Part shown: positions 21,382 to 30,290 of the stretch, piece after piece
How the letters are laid out: each line of letters opens with the position of its first letter
How positions within the stretch are numbered: the first letter of the stretch is position 1
Source: Pseudomonas panipatensis
GTDB taxonomy: Bacteria > Pseudomonadota > Gammaproteobacteria > Pseudomonadales > Pseudomonadaceae
Assembly (NCBI RefSeq): GCF_900099785.1
Contig: NZ_FNDS01000001.1
Span: forward strand, 124,001-188,000
Direction of reading: 5' to 3'
DNA: 64,000 nucleotides
Notes under the pieces: generated by a model
Seen by the model: only the letters and a program-made list of their open reading frames with translations
Told to the model about the DNA's origin: nothing
Database searches by the model: none
Position numbers and translations under genes: made by a program

Positions 21382-21400
21382 GTGAATGAGAATTACTCAC
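21382..21400 (-). promoter_or_regulatory. Candidate Fur box upstream of the Fe(III)-type ATPase gene
   Basis: GTGAATGAGAATTACTCAC matches 12 of 19 positions of the Fur consensus by my alignment and contains the palindromic TGAG/CTCA ends. Iron repression would fit a ferric transport ATPase. The match is weaker than the bfd box at 27475. Confidence 0.45.
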
Positions 21401-21421
21401 CTCAATGCCGCGGAGGCGACA

Positions 21422-21459
21422 ATGCGCCGCACGCGCCTCCGAGGCAGCGTGCGGCGCAT
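21422..21459 (-). terminator. Long hairpin after argF
   Basis: A perfect 13-bp stem, ATGCGCCGCACGC with GCGTGCGGCGCAT, encloses an inner GCCT/AGGC stem. It begins 10 bp beyond the argF stop. No T run follows on the minus strand, so termination efficiency is uncertain. Confidence 0.6.
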
Positions 21460-21468
21460 CCAGGCCGA

Positions 21469-22386
21469 TCAGGCGTAGTGGGCGTGTTCGACCAGCAGTT
21501 CGAGCAGCGCCTTCTGCGCGTGCAGACGGTTCTCCGCCTGGTCCCAGGCCACCGAGCGCGGATCGTCGAGCAGGTCCTCGCTGATCTCCTCGCCACGGTG
21601 GGCCGGCAGGCAGTGCATGAAGAGCACATCCTTGGCGGCACCGTCGAGCAAAGCACGGGTCACTTGGAACGAGTGGAACAGGCGCATGCGCGCTTCGGCT
21701 TCGGCTTCCTGGCCCATGGAGGCCCATACGTCGGTGCTGACCAGATGCGCGCCCGCCACTGCTTCGCGCGGGTCGCGCACGACACGCACGCGCGCGCCGG
21801 CGAGCTTGAGCAGTTCGGCGTTCGGCTCATAGCCTTCGGGGCAGGCCACGCGCAACTCGAAATCGAAGCGGATGGCCGCTTCTATATAGCTGTTGCACAT
21901 GTTGTTGCCGTCGCCGATCCAGGCCACCGACTTGCCGGCGATGCTGCCGCGGTGTTCGTGGAAGGTCTGCATGTCGGCCAGCAACTGGCAGGGGTGCAGG
22001 TCGTCGGACAGGCCGTTGATCACCGGTACTCGGGAGTTGGCCGCGAATTCGGTGAGGTTGCTGTGGGCGAAGGTGCGGATCATGACCGCGTCGACCATCC
22101 GCGACATCACCCGGGCGGCATCGGCGATCGGCTCGCCGCGGCCCAGTTGGGTATCGCGCGGGGAGAGGAAGATCGCCTGGCCGCCGAGCTGGATCATGCC
22201 GGCCTCGAAGGAAATCCGCGTACGGGTCGAGGCCTTCTCGAAGATCATGCCGAGCACGCGGTTCTTCAGCGGTTCGTAGAGCACGCCTCGCTCGCGCAAG
22301 TCCTTCAGCTCGCTGCCTCGGCGGATCAGACCGAGGAGTTCGTCGGTCGTGTAATCCAGCATCGAGAGAAAATGCCTAGCGCTCAT
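21469..22386 (-). CDS. argF: Ornithine carbamoyltransferase, anabolic
   Basis: 305 residues. It makes citrulline from ornithine and carbamoyl phosphate in arginine synthesis. The carbamoyl-phosphate motif STRTR (about 54-58), HPCQLLAD and the ornithine-binding MHCLPAHR are intact. The length fits ArgF rather than the ~336-residue catabolic ArcB, and no arc genes are nearby. The ATG at 22386 follows a 5' leader that can fold over the start (AGTACCT at 22392-22398 with AGGTACT at 22424-22430). argG at 31407 supplies the next step. Confidence 0.96.
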   Translation of the reverse strand: MSARHFLSMLDYTTDELLGLIRRGSELKDLRERGVLYEPLKNRVLGMIFEKASTRTRISFEAGMIQLGGQAIFLSPRDTQLGRGEPIADAARVMSRMVDAVMIRTFAHSNLTEFAANSRVPVINGLSDDLHPCQLLADMQTFHEHRGSIAGKSVAWIGDGNNMCNSYIEAAIRFDFELRVACPEGYEPNAELLKLAGARVRVVRDPREAVAGAHLVSTDVWASMGQEAEAEARMRLFHSFQVTRALLDGAAKDVLFMHCLPAHRGEEISEDLLDDPRSVAWDQAENRLHAQKALLELLVEHAHYA

Positions 22387-22692
22387 GATTCAGTACCTAC
22401 TGCTTATTCTCAGTTTCAGGCCGAGGTACTGGCCGGCTTTTTCGAGAAAAAACGGACTGAACCTGCGGCGTGACCGCATGCAGCGGAAAATTGGGGAGGA
22501 CGCGATCCTATAAGGAAATTACGCATTCACGCAAGTTTATGCCCGAGGCCGCGTCCGCCGTGGCATACCCGACCCTGATGGCAGGGGATTCACCCGCTTT
22601 AAGCTGGTGGCGTTCGCCGAGGTCGGCTTTCATAGTGGGGGTTCGAAAAGCCCGGCGCGGCGAGGCGCCGGCGCCACAACAAGAGGCGAGCC
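22387..22692. promoter_or_regulatory. 306-bp divergent region argF / molybdopterin oxidoreductase
   Basis: It holds the argF leader with a 7-bp inverted repeat (22392-22398 / 22424-22430) ending six bases before the start codon, and an A/T-rich TTTTTCGAGAAAAA palindrome near 22438-22451. No clear TGTCGC ArgR half-site was found, unlike upstream of argG. No gene is supported here. Confidence 0.4.
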
Positions 22693-24786
22693 ATGAGCAA
22701 GACCCTCCACCACCGTGCGTGCCATCTGTGCGAGGCCATCTGCGGCCTGACCATCGAAACCGAGGAGCAGCGCATCCTGTCGATCAAGGGCGATGCGCAG
22801 GATAGCTTCAGCCGTGGCCATATCTGCCCGAAGGCGGTGGCACTGCAGGATATCCAGCATGACCCCGACCGCCTGCGTCAGCCCATGCGCCGGGTCGGCA
22901 GCGAATGGCAGCCGATCGGCTGGGACGAGGCCTTCGAACTGGTCGCCGCGCGCCTGGCGGATATCCGTGAGCGCCATGGCAGCGATGCGGTAGCCGTGTA
23001 TCAGGGCAACCCGAGCGTGCACAACTATGGGTTGATGACCCACAGCAACTACTTCCTCGGCCTGCTGAAGACCCACAACCGTTACTCGGCCACTTCGGTG
23101 GACCAACTGCCGCACCACCTGGTCAGTCTGCAGATGTTCGGCCACGGGCTGCTGATTCCCATCCCGGACATCGACCACACCGACTTCATGCTGATCCTCG
23201 GCGGCAACCCGCTGGCTTCCAACGGCAGCATCATGACCGTGCCGGATGTGGAAAAGCGCTTGAAGGCCATCCAGGCGCGCGGCGGCAAGCTGGTGGTGGT
23301 CGATCCGCGGCGCAGCGAAACGGCGGCCATCGCCGACCAGCATCTGTTCATCCGGCCCGGCCAGGACGCTGCGTTGTTGCTCGGTATTCTCGATACCCTG
23401 TTCCGCGAGGGCCTGACCCGCGCCACGCACTTGCCGGTGGACGGGCTGGAGGAGGTGTGCGCGGCCTTGCAGCCCTTCACGGTCGAGGCGATGGCCGCCC
23501 GTTGCGGTGTGTCCGCCGATGTCATCCGCCAGTTGGCGCGAGACTTCGCCGCCGCCGACAAGGCCGTCTGCTATGGGCGCATGGGGGTTTCCACCCAGCG
23601 CTTCGGCACCCTCTGCCAATGGCTGGTGCAATTGATCAATCTGCTCACCGGCAACCTCGATCGCGTCGGCGGCGCGCTCTGCACCAGCCCGGCGCTGGAC
23701 CTGGTGGCGAGTACCTCGGGAGGGGCCTTCAACCGCTGGCAGAGCCGTGTGTCCGGATTGCCCGAATACGGCGGCGAATTGCCGGTGGCGGCGCTCGCCG
23801 AGGAGATGCTCAGCGAGGGCGACGGACAGATTCGCGCGCTGGTCACCGTGGCTGGCAATCCGGTGCTCTCCACGCCCAACGGGCGACGCCTGGAGCAGGC
23901 CCTGGACGGGCTGGAGTTCATGCTCAGCATCGATCTCTATATCAACGAGACCACGCGCTATGCCGATCTGATCCTGCCGCCCACCGCGCCGCTGGAGCAC
24001 GACCACTACGACACCACCTTCAATGTCTTCGCCGTGCGCAACGTCACCCGCTTCAACGAAGCCGTGCTGCCCAAGCCGACGGGCGCGCTGCACGACTGGG
24101 AAATCTTCGTCGGCCTGGCGCGAGCCTATGCCACGCGCGCGGGCATCGAACTCAAGCCGACGGTCGCCCCGGAGCAGATGATCGACATGGGCCTGCGTTT
24201 CGGTCCCTATGGCGATGCCAGCGAGCACAAGCTCAGCCTGGCGCGCCTGCGCGAACATCCCCACGGCCTCGATCTGGGCGCGCTGCGGCCCAACCTGACG
24301 GGGCGCTTGAAAACGGCCAGCCGCACCGTGCTGGCCGCGCCGCCACTGTTCCTTGCCGACCTCCAGCGATTCGCCGCGGCTGCCGCGCCGAGCGCCGATC
24401 AATTGCTGCTGATCGGCCGCCGCCATGTGCGTAGCAATAACTCCTGGATGCACAACTACCACCGCCTGGTGAAGGGCAAGCCGCGTTACCAGTTGCTGAT
24501 GCATCCCGAGGACCTGAGCCGGCGCGGGTTGGTCGACGGCCAGCGCGTGCGGGTGCGCTCGCGGGTCGGCAGCATCGAGGTCGAAGTCGCCGCCAGCGAG
24601 GAGGTAATGGCCGGCGTGGTCAGTCTGCCGCATGGCTGGGGGCATGCCCGGCCGGGGGTGCAACTGGCCATCGCCAGCGAGCAGGGTGGCGCCAGCGCCA
24701 ACGACCTGACCGATGAGCGCTATCTCGATGCGCTGTCTGGGAATGCGGCGCTCAATGGCGTTCCAGTGGAGGTGGAGGCGGCCTGA
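22693..24786 (+). CDS. Molybdopterin-dependent oxidoreductase with [4Fe-4S] site
   Basis: 697 residues, DMSO-reductase superfamily. The N-terminal cluster motif is Cys10-x2-Cys13-x3-Cys17-x27-Cys45, followed by the molybdopterin domains (GNPSVHNYGL, LGGNPLASNG, AGNPVLSTPNG) and a C-terminal dinucleotide-binding domain with HNYHRL. There is no Tat signal, so it is cytoplasmic. No small subunit or quinol anchor is adjacent, as with formate-dehydrogenase-like or assimilatory nitrate-reductase-like single-subunit enzymes. The substrate is unknown. PAO1 has a similar gene near argF and grxD. Confidence 0.85.
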   Translation: MSKTLHHRACHLCEAICGLTIETEEQRILSIKGDAQDSFSRGHICPKAVALQDIQHDPDRLRQPMRRVGSEWQPIGWDEAFELVAARLADIRERHGSDAVAVYQGNPSVHNYGLMTHSNYFLGLLKTHNRYSATSVDQLPHHLVSLQMFGHGLLIPIPDIDHTDFMLILGGNPLASNGSIMTVPDVEKRLKAIQARGGKLVVVDPRRSETAAIADQHLFIRPGQDAALLLGILDTLFREGLTRATHLPVDGLEEVCAALQPFTVEAMAARCGVSADVIRQLARDFAAADKAVCYGRMGVSTQRFGTLCQWLVQLINLLTGNLDRVGGALCTSPALDLVASTSGGAFNRWQSRVSGLPEYGGELPVAALAEEMLSEGDGQIRALVTVAGNPVLSTPNGRRLEQALDGLEFMLSIDLYINETTRYADLILPPTAPLEHDHYDTTFNVFAVRNVTRFNEAVLPKPTGALHDWEIFVGLARAYATRAGIELKPTVAPEQMIDMGLRFGPYGDASEHKLSLARLREHPHGLDLGALRPNLTGRLKTASRTVLAAPPLFLADLQRFAAAAAPSADQLLLIGRRHVRSNNSWMHNYHRLVKGKPRYQLLMHPEDLSRRGLVDGQRVRVRSRVGSIEVEVAASEEVMAGVVSLPHGWGHARPGVQLAIASEQGGASANDLTDERYLDALSGNAALNGVPVEVEAA

Positions 24787-24918
24787 CGCGGCCTGCTGGT
24801 CGGCCTCGGGCAAAGCCGAGCGCAGCGCTAGGCTTTCCGCTACAATGCGCGCCAAGTTCCGGCCGTCGCCTCCAAAGCAGTGCCGGGCCAGTACCGGATA
24901 GTTCAGCCGAGGTAAGCC

Positions 24919-25245
24919 ATGGACATCATCGATACCATCAAAGAGCAGATCGCCAACAACCCCATCCTGCTGTACATGAAAGGTTCGCCGAACGCTCCGC
25001 AATGCGGTTTCTCGGCACGCGCCGCCCAGGTGCTGATGGCCTGCGGCGAGAAGTTCGCCTACGTCGACATCCTGCAGAACCCGGAAATCCGCGCCAATCT
25101 GCCGAAGTACGCCAACTGGCCGACCTTCCCGCAGCTGTGGGTGGATGGCGAACTGGTCGGCGGCAGCGACATCATCGCCGAGATGTTCGAGAAGGGCGAA
25201 CTGCAGCCGCTGATCAAGAAGGCGGCGGGCAAGGCGGAAGCCTGA
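24919..25245 (+). CDS. grxD: Monothiol glutaredoxin Grx4 type
   Basis: 108 residues with the active-site motif CGFS (Cys29) and glutathione-binding TFPQLWVDGELVGG. CGFS glutaredoxins carry a bridging [2Fe-2S] cluster and pass clusters to target proteins. A possible -10 TACAAT lies at 24841-24846, and AGGTAAGCC precedes the ATG. A strong terminator follows at 25271. Neighbouring bacterioferritin genes give an iron-handling context. Confidence 0.96.
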   Translation: MDIIDTIKEQIANNPILLYMKGSPNAPQCGFSARAAQVLMACGEKFAYVDILQNPEIRANLPKYANWPTFPQLWVDGELVGGSDIIAEMFEKGELQPLIKKAAGKAEA

Positions 25246-25270
25246 TCGACGCTGTCCCAGTGGTTCGAAG

Positions 25271-25294
25271 AACCCCGCCCGCGCGGGGTTTTTC
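25271..25294 (+). terminator. Terminator of grxD
   Basis: AACCCCGC pairs with GCGGGGTT around CCGC and is followed by TTTC. It starts 26 bp after the grxD stop. Confidence 0.88.
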
Positions 25295-25322
25295 ATTTCT
25301 GCTGGCAGCTTGAGTGGCAGGC

Positions 25323-25347
25323 AATGGATGACAGGTAATGGATGACA
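25323..25347 (+). repeat. 14-bp duplication of the MFS gene start
   Basis: AATGGATGACA occurs at 25323-25333 and again at 25337-25347. The first ATG reads only MDDR then stops; the second is the real start of the transporter. It looks like a small tandem duplication and could act as a minimal upstream open frame. Confidence 0.6.
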
Positions 25348-26498
25348 AGGCTCGGGCCCGCGCGGCCCGCTGGGCATGCGCCTTCTGTTTTGCCGTGGGC
25401 GGGCTGACCCATGGCAGCGTCATGGGGCGGATTCCGGCACTGAAGAATCTCACCGGGATCGATGAGCAGGGGCTTGGCCAGGCACTGCTCGGCGCCGGGG
25501 TGGGGGCGCTGCTGGCGTTCACGTTCAGCGGCACCCTGGTGCGCCGCTATGGCAGCCGTCGGGTGACGCTGGGCAGCGCCGTGGCGTTGTTGCTGGTGTT
25601 TCCATTGCTCGGGCTGTGCCAGCAGTGGTGGCACCTGGCGCTGAGCTTCCTGGCGATCGGCGTGACGTTCGCCTGCATGGACGTGGCGATGAATACCCAG
25701 GCGGTGGAGGTCGAGCGCGCGCTGGCGCGGCCATGCCTGTCCAGCCTGCACGGTATGTTCAGCCTGGGCGGTCTGCTTGGCGCGCTGGGTGCTGCGGCCT
25801 GCGCCGGACTGCCTCCCGTCTGGCATTTCACCCTGCTGGCGGGTCTCGCCTTGCTGGCCCTGCCGTTTCTTGGCAAGCGCCTGCTGGATGGACGGGGCGA
25901 GCCGAGCCCACAGCCGCAGCCGCGCCGGCGTGGCCTGCGTCTGCCGCCAGCGAGTCTGCTCGGTCTGGGGCTGCTGACCCTCTGCGCCTTCGTGTCCGAA
26001 GGTGCGGTGGCGGACTGGAGCGCGTTGCTCCTGCACAGCGTGATGGGCGCCTCCGAGCGGGTCGCGGCGCTGGGCTTCGCGGCATTCTCGGCGAGCATGG
26101 TGGCGGGACGCCTGTTCGGTGATCGCCTGCGCTTGCGCTTTTCCGACGTCGCCTTGGTGCGCGGTTTGGCCGTGCTGGCATGCGTGGGGATGTTGCTGGC
26201 GTTGTTCGCTGCGCCGGTCGGTGTTTCGGTGCTGGGCTTTGCCCTGGTCGGCGTGGGCTTGTCGGTGGTGGTGCCGATCCTCATGGGCGCGGCGGGCAAC
26301 CAGGCGGATGTCGATGCTGCCCGCGGTGTCGCCGCCGTGGCTTCGTTCGGCTATGGCGGGTTGCTGCTGGGACCGCCGCTGATCGGCGTGCTGGCCGAGC
26401 ACATTGGCTTGCGGCTGGCCCTGCTGGTCGTGGTGGCGCTCAGTGCCGGGCTGGTGCTGGGGGCGGGCCTGGTGCGGCGTCCGACAGCCGCGGCCTAG
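25338..26498 (+). CDS. MFS transporter
   Basis: 386 residues with about 12 membrane helices in two groups split by an Arg/Pro-rich loop near residues 185-205 (PQPQPRRRG). The first half shows GTLVRRYGSRRV, a version of the MFS loop 2-3 motif. The substrate is unknown. The family resembles YbjJ-like putative sugar or drug carriers. It lies alone between the grxD terminator and bfr, with which it converges. Confidence 0.8.
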   Translation: MDDKARARAARWACAFCFAVGGLTHGSVMGRIPALKNLTGIDEQGLGQALLGAGVGALLAFTFSGTLVRRYGSRRVTLGSAVALLLVFPLLGLCQQWWHLALSFLAIGVTFACMDVAMNTQAVEVERALARPCLSSLHGMFSLGGLLGALGAAACAGLPPVWHFTLLAGLALLALPFLGKRLLDGRGEPSPQPQPRRRGLRLPPASLLGLGLLTLCAFVSEGAVADWSALLLHSVMGASERVAALGFAAFSASMVAGRLFGDRLRLRFSDVALVRGLAVLACVGMLLALFAAPVGVSVLGFALVGVGLSVVVPILMGAAGNQADVDAARGVAAVASFGYGGLLLGPPLIGVLAEHIGLRLALLVVVALSAGLVLGAGLVRRPTAAA

Positions 26499-26540
26499 CC
26501 TGGGGAAGAGGGCGCCAGCGGCAGGCCGGCGCCTGGCGCG

Positions 26541-27017
26541 TCAGTCGTCTTCGTGCATGTGCGACTGCAGGTAGTTTTCCAGACCGACCTTCTGGATCAG
26601 GCCCAACTGGGTTTCCAGGTAGTCGATGTGCTCTTCTTCCGATTCCAGGATGTCCTTGAGCAGGTCGCGGCTCACATAGTCATGCACGCTTTCGCAATGC
26701 ACGATGGCGTCGCGCAGGTCCTTGGTGGCCTTCAGTTCCAGGTTCAGGTCGCACTGCAGCATTTCCTGGGTGTTCTCACCGATCAGCAGCTTGCCCAGGT
26801 CTTGCAGATTGGGCAGGCCTTCCAGGAAAAGGATGCGCTCGATGAGCTTGTCGGCATGTTTCATCTCATCGATGGACTCGTGGTACTCGTGCGCGCCAAG
26901 GCGCTTCAGGCCCCAGTCGTTCCACATGCGCGAGTGCAAGAAGTACTGGTTGATGGCGATCAGCTCGTTGCCGAGGATCTTGTTCAGGTGCTGGATGACT
27001 TTCTTGTCGCCTTTCAT
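26541..27017 (-). CDS. bfr: Bacterioferritin (BfrB type)
   Basis: 158 residues. It forms a 24-mer that oxidises and stores iron. The dinuclear ferroxidase ligands Glu18, Glu51, His54, Glu94, Glu127 and His130 are all present, and Met52, the inter-subunit haem ligand, identifies it as a haem-binding bacterioferritin. It is followed upstream by bfd, the ferredoxin that releases the iron. The 200-bp gap to bfd is unusually A/T-rich and contains the bfd terminator, so bfr probably has its own promoter. Confidence 0.97.
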   Translation of the reverse strand: MKGDKKVIQHLNKILGNELIAINQYFLHSRMWNDWGLKRLGAHEYHESIDEMKHADKLIERILFLEGLPNLQDLGKLLIGENTQEMLQCDLNLELKATKDLRDAIVHCESVHDYVSRDLLKDILESEEEHIDYLETQLGLIQKVGLENYLQSHMHEDD

Positions 27018-27170
27018 GCCGAGTCCTGCCGTGCGGAGAGGGGAAGTTCTGAAGTTTGTCCCCCATATAATTGGGTGTCAAACGTAAGTACTTGAATTGC
27101 CTATAAAAGAAATATAAATGCGAATGTTTTGATTCTGCAATGAATCGCTAATTCCTTGAATTTCCGACAT

Positions 27171-27196
27171 AAAAAAACCGGGCCTGGCCCGGTTTT
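27171..27196 (-). terminator. Terminator of bfd
   Basis: AAAACCGGGCC and GGCCCGGTTTT form a near-perfect stem. On the minus strand it is followed by a run of seven T (the A run at 27171-27177). Confidence 0.85.
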
Positions 27197-27218
27197 CATC
27201 ATTGTCGAAGGGTATGCG

Positions 27219-27434
27219 TCAATTGGCGACATAGACCTGTGCGTAGGCGGAAGACTGTGCACTCTGCAATTCGCCAAGGGTTTCGCGAACCACTTGTTTG
27301 GCGAGGCAGGCACATTTGCCACATTGGGTGCCGACGCCGGTGCTCTCGCGCACGTCGCGGTAACTGCAGCAACCTTCATAGATTGCATCGCGGATCTGAG
27401 TATCGGTAACACCTTGGCAGAGGCAGACGTACAT
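27219..27434 (-). CDS. bfd: Bacterioferritin-associated ferredoxin
   Basis: 71 residues. It binds one [2Fe-2S] cluster through Cys4, Cys6, Cys38 and Cys41 (C-x-C, then C-x2-C) and gives electrons to the haem of bacterioferritin so that stored iron is mobilised. A good Fur box lies 41 bp upstream of the ATG, so it should be expressed under iron starvation, opposite to the storage protein. A residual tail rich in Ala/Ser/Gln follows the cluster domain. Confidence 0.96.
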   Translation of the reverse strand: MYVCLCQGVTDTQIRDAIYEGCCSYRDVRESTGVGTQCGKCACLAKQVVRETLGELQSAQSSAYAQVYVAN

Positions 27435-27474
27435 GGCGGCACTACGCTGATGGGTTGTTGGCGACGATACTAAT

Positions 27475-27493
27475 CTTAATGAGAATGATTGTC
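27475..27493 (-). promoter_or_regulatory. Fur box upstream of bfd
   Basis: CTTAATGAGAATGATTGTC matches 14 of 19 positions of the Fur consensus GATAATGATAATCATTATC by my alignment. It sits 41-59 bp before the bfd start, in a promoter-proximal position. It is more than 200 bp from the peroxiredoxin gene on the other side. Confidence 0.75.
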
Positions 27494-27706
27494 AAAGTTC
27501 GTTGGTCGGGTTTTCGAGGCTCGACAAATGCTTTTTCGGACAAGGAGTTAACGTGCGGGCGGGGGTAAAAGCGCTGGGCGGGGGCGGAAAACGCGGTGTA
27601 TGATGCCAGGCCACTCTAAGGGCGCGCGGCCAGGCCGGCAAGGCTTTCCGGGTCAGGCCGACAGGTTGCGTAGCCCTCAAATCCCGCATCACTCAGGAGA
27701 CAAGGA

Positions 27707-28309
<603 letters not shown>

Positions 28310-28325
28310 ACGCAGCCTGCCAGTG

Positions 28326-28352
28326 AAAAGCCCCGCGAATGCGGGGCTTTTT
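28326..28352 (+). terminator. Terminator of the peroxiredoxin gene
   Basis: AAAAGCCCCGC and GCGGGGCTTTTT flank the loop GAAT, 17 bp after the stop. Confidence 0.92.
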
Positions 28353-28386
28353 CTTGGGGCTCGCGCTCGCCGTTGCCCCGAGCATG

Positions 28387-28413
28387 AAAAAGCCCGGCAG
28401 TGCCGGGCTTTTT
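28387..28413 (-). terminator. Bidirectional terminator between the peroxiredoxin gene and rnt
   Basis: AAAAAGCCCGGC and GCCGGGCTTTTT flank AGT. Runs of A and T on both sides allow it to stop both converging transcripts; rnt ends at 28433. Confidence 0.85.
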
Positions 28414-28432
28414 CCATTACCGAGACTGGTGA

Positions 28433-29107
28433 TCAGTCGTCGTCATCCATCCAGCCGCCGAGTTCCTTCCAGCGATTGACGATGCCGCAGAACAGCTCGG
28501 CGGTCTTCTCGGTGTCGTAACGCGCCGAATGCGCCTCGCGGTTGTCGAACTCCATGCCGGCGGTCTGGCAGGCTTTCGCCAGTACGGTCTGGCCATAGGC
28601 GAGACCGGCCAGGGTGGCGGTGTCGAAGCTGGAGAACGGGTGGAACGGATTGCGCTTCACGCCACTGCGCGTCACCGCGGCATTCAGGAAGCCGAGGTCG
28701 AAGCTGCTGTTGTGGCCGACCAGGATCGCCCGCTTGCAGCCATTGGCCTTCAGCGCCTTGCGCACGCCACGGAAAATCTCGTGGAGCGCCTGCTCTTCCG
28801 GCACCGCCATGCGCAGCGGGTGGTCGAGCTTGATGCCGGTGAATTCCAGGGCCGCCGGTTCGATGTTGGCGCCCTCGAAAGGCTCGACACGGAAGAAATA
28901 GGTGTGCTCCGGGAACAGGAAGCCCTTCTCGTCCATGCCGACGGTTACCGCGGCGATCTCCAGCAGGGCATCGGTGGCGGCATTGAAACCGCCGGTCTCG
29001 ACGTCGACCACCACCGGCAGGTAGCCACGGAAGCGCTGTGCCATCGGATGGCGAGGACCGGGCGGGTAGTTGCCGTCGAATTCCTCTTCGTAGGTTTCTT
29101 CGCTCAT
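28433..29107 (-). CDS. rnt: Ribonuclease T
   Basis: 224 residues. A 3'-5' exonuclease of the DEDDh class that trims tRNA and other stable RNA ends. The Asp35/Glu37 pair lies in [20 protein letters not shown] gives the next acidic residue and [14 protein letters not shown] the His and last Asp. It overlaps pyrC by 4 bp (ATGA), so the two are co-translated. Confidence 0.95.
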   Translation of the reverse strand: MSEETYEEEFDGNYPPGPRHPMAQRFRGYLPVVVDVETGGFNAATDALLEIAAVTVGMDEKGFLFPEHTYFFRVEPFEGANIEPAALEFTGIKLDHPLRMAVPEEQALHEIFRGVRKALKANGCKRAILVGHNSSFDLGFLNAAVTRSGVKRNPFHPFSSFDTATLAGLAYGQTVLAKACQTAGMEFDNREAHSARYDTEKTAELFCGIVNRWKELGGWMDDDD

Positions 29108-30150
29108 GCGCCAGCCTCCAGCAGACGCCAGCGGAGCGTTTCGCCCGCGCGCAGCGGCACCACTTCATGGTCGCCGAACGGCAGGCTGGCCGGCGCTTGC
29201 CAGGCTTCACGGACCAGGGTGATCTGCTCGCGATTGCGCGGCAGGCCATAGAAATCCGCGCCGTGGCAGCTGGCGAAGGCTTCCAGCTTGTCGAGCGCAT
29301 TGCGTTGTTCGAAGGCCTCGGCATACAGCTCGATGGCGGCGTAGGCGGTGTAGCAGCCGGCGCAGCCGCAGGCGGCTTCCTTGGCATGGCGGGCGTGCGG
29401 GGCCGAGTCGGTACCGAGGAAGAACTTCGGATTGCCGCTGGTGGCGGCGTCGAGCAGGGCTTCCTGGTGCACGTTGCGCTTGAGGATCGGCAGGCAATAG
29501 AAGTGCGGGCGAATGCCGCCGACCAGCATGTGGTTGCGGTTGAACAGCAGGTGATGCGCGGTGATGGTGGCGCCGACGTTGGCCGGTGCGGCCAGGACGA
29601 ACTGAGCGGCGTCACCGGTGGTGATGTGCTCGAAGACCACCTTGAGCGTCGGGAAGCGCTCGACCACGCGGGTCAGGTGCTCGTCGATGAAGCGCTTCTC
29701 GCGGTCGAACACGTCCACTTCGGAGCGGGTCACTTCGCCATGCACCAGCAGCGGCAGGCCGACTTCGGCCATGGCTTCGAGCACATGGAAGATGTTGTCG
29801 ATGCTGGTCACGCCGGAGTCGGAGTTGGTAGTGGCGCCGGCCGGGTAAAGCTTGGCGGCATGCACGAAGCCGCTGGCCTTGGCCGCGCGGACCTCCTCGG
29901 CGCTGGTGCGGTCGGTGAGGTAGAGCACCATCAGTGGCTCGAAGCGGCTGCCGGCCGGGCGTGCGGCCAGGATGCGCTGGCGATAGGCGTCGGCTTCGGC
30001 GGCGTTGCGTACCGGCGGTACCAGGTTGGGCATGATGATGGCGCGGCCGAAGGTGCGCGCGGCATCGCCGACGGTCTGGGCGAGGGCGGCGCCGTCGCGC
30101 AGGTGGATGTGCCAGTCGTCGGGGCGCAGCAGGGTCAGGCGGTCGGACAT
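29104..30150 (-). CDS. pyrC: Dihydroorotase
   Basis: 348 residues from the ATG at 30150 ([20 protein letters not shown]). It cyclises carbamoyl aspartate to dihydroorotate in pyrimidine synthesis. Zinc ligands His14 and His16 (HIH), the carboxylated-Lys motif AAKLYPAG and the late Asp in FLGTDSAPH are visible, as in the E. coli-type (class II) enzymes. The open frame continues 24 codons upstream, but those residues lack homology. Confidence 0.96.
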   Translation of the reverse strand: MSDRLTLLRPDDWHIHLRDGAALAQTVGDAARTFGRAIIMPNLVPPVRNAAEADAYRQRILAARPAGSRFEPLMVLYLTDRTSAEEVRAAKASGFVHAAKLYPAGATTNSDSGVTSIDNIFHVLEAMAEVGLPLLVHGEVTRSEVDVFDREKRFIDEHLTRVVERFPTLKVVFEHITTGDAAQFVLAAPANVGATITAHHLLFNRNHMLVGGIRPHFYCLPILKRNVHQEALLDAATSGNPKFFLGTDSAPHARHAKEAACGCAGCYTAYAAIELYAEAFEQRNALDKLEAFASCHGADFYGLPRNREQITLVREAWQAPASLPFGDHEVVPLRAGETLRWRLLEAGA

Positions 30151-30290
30151 GGGGATTCCAGAAAGCGGTTTGCAGCGGGGGGATGTGTGCGAAATGCTAC
30201 CGGAAAAGGCGGTCGCCGGCACTCGCTATCAAGTTTCCTCGCGGCTGTCCGATATTTCCTGGGTATTCCCCACCCGCCGTGGAGCCCTTC

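Noticed and set aside
22630..25377. 915-codon minus-strand open frame opposite the molybdopterin oxidoreductase and grxD
   Set aside because: It spans two real genes and their intergenic region; the composition is typical of an antisense shadow.
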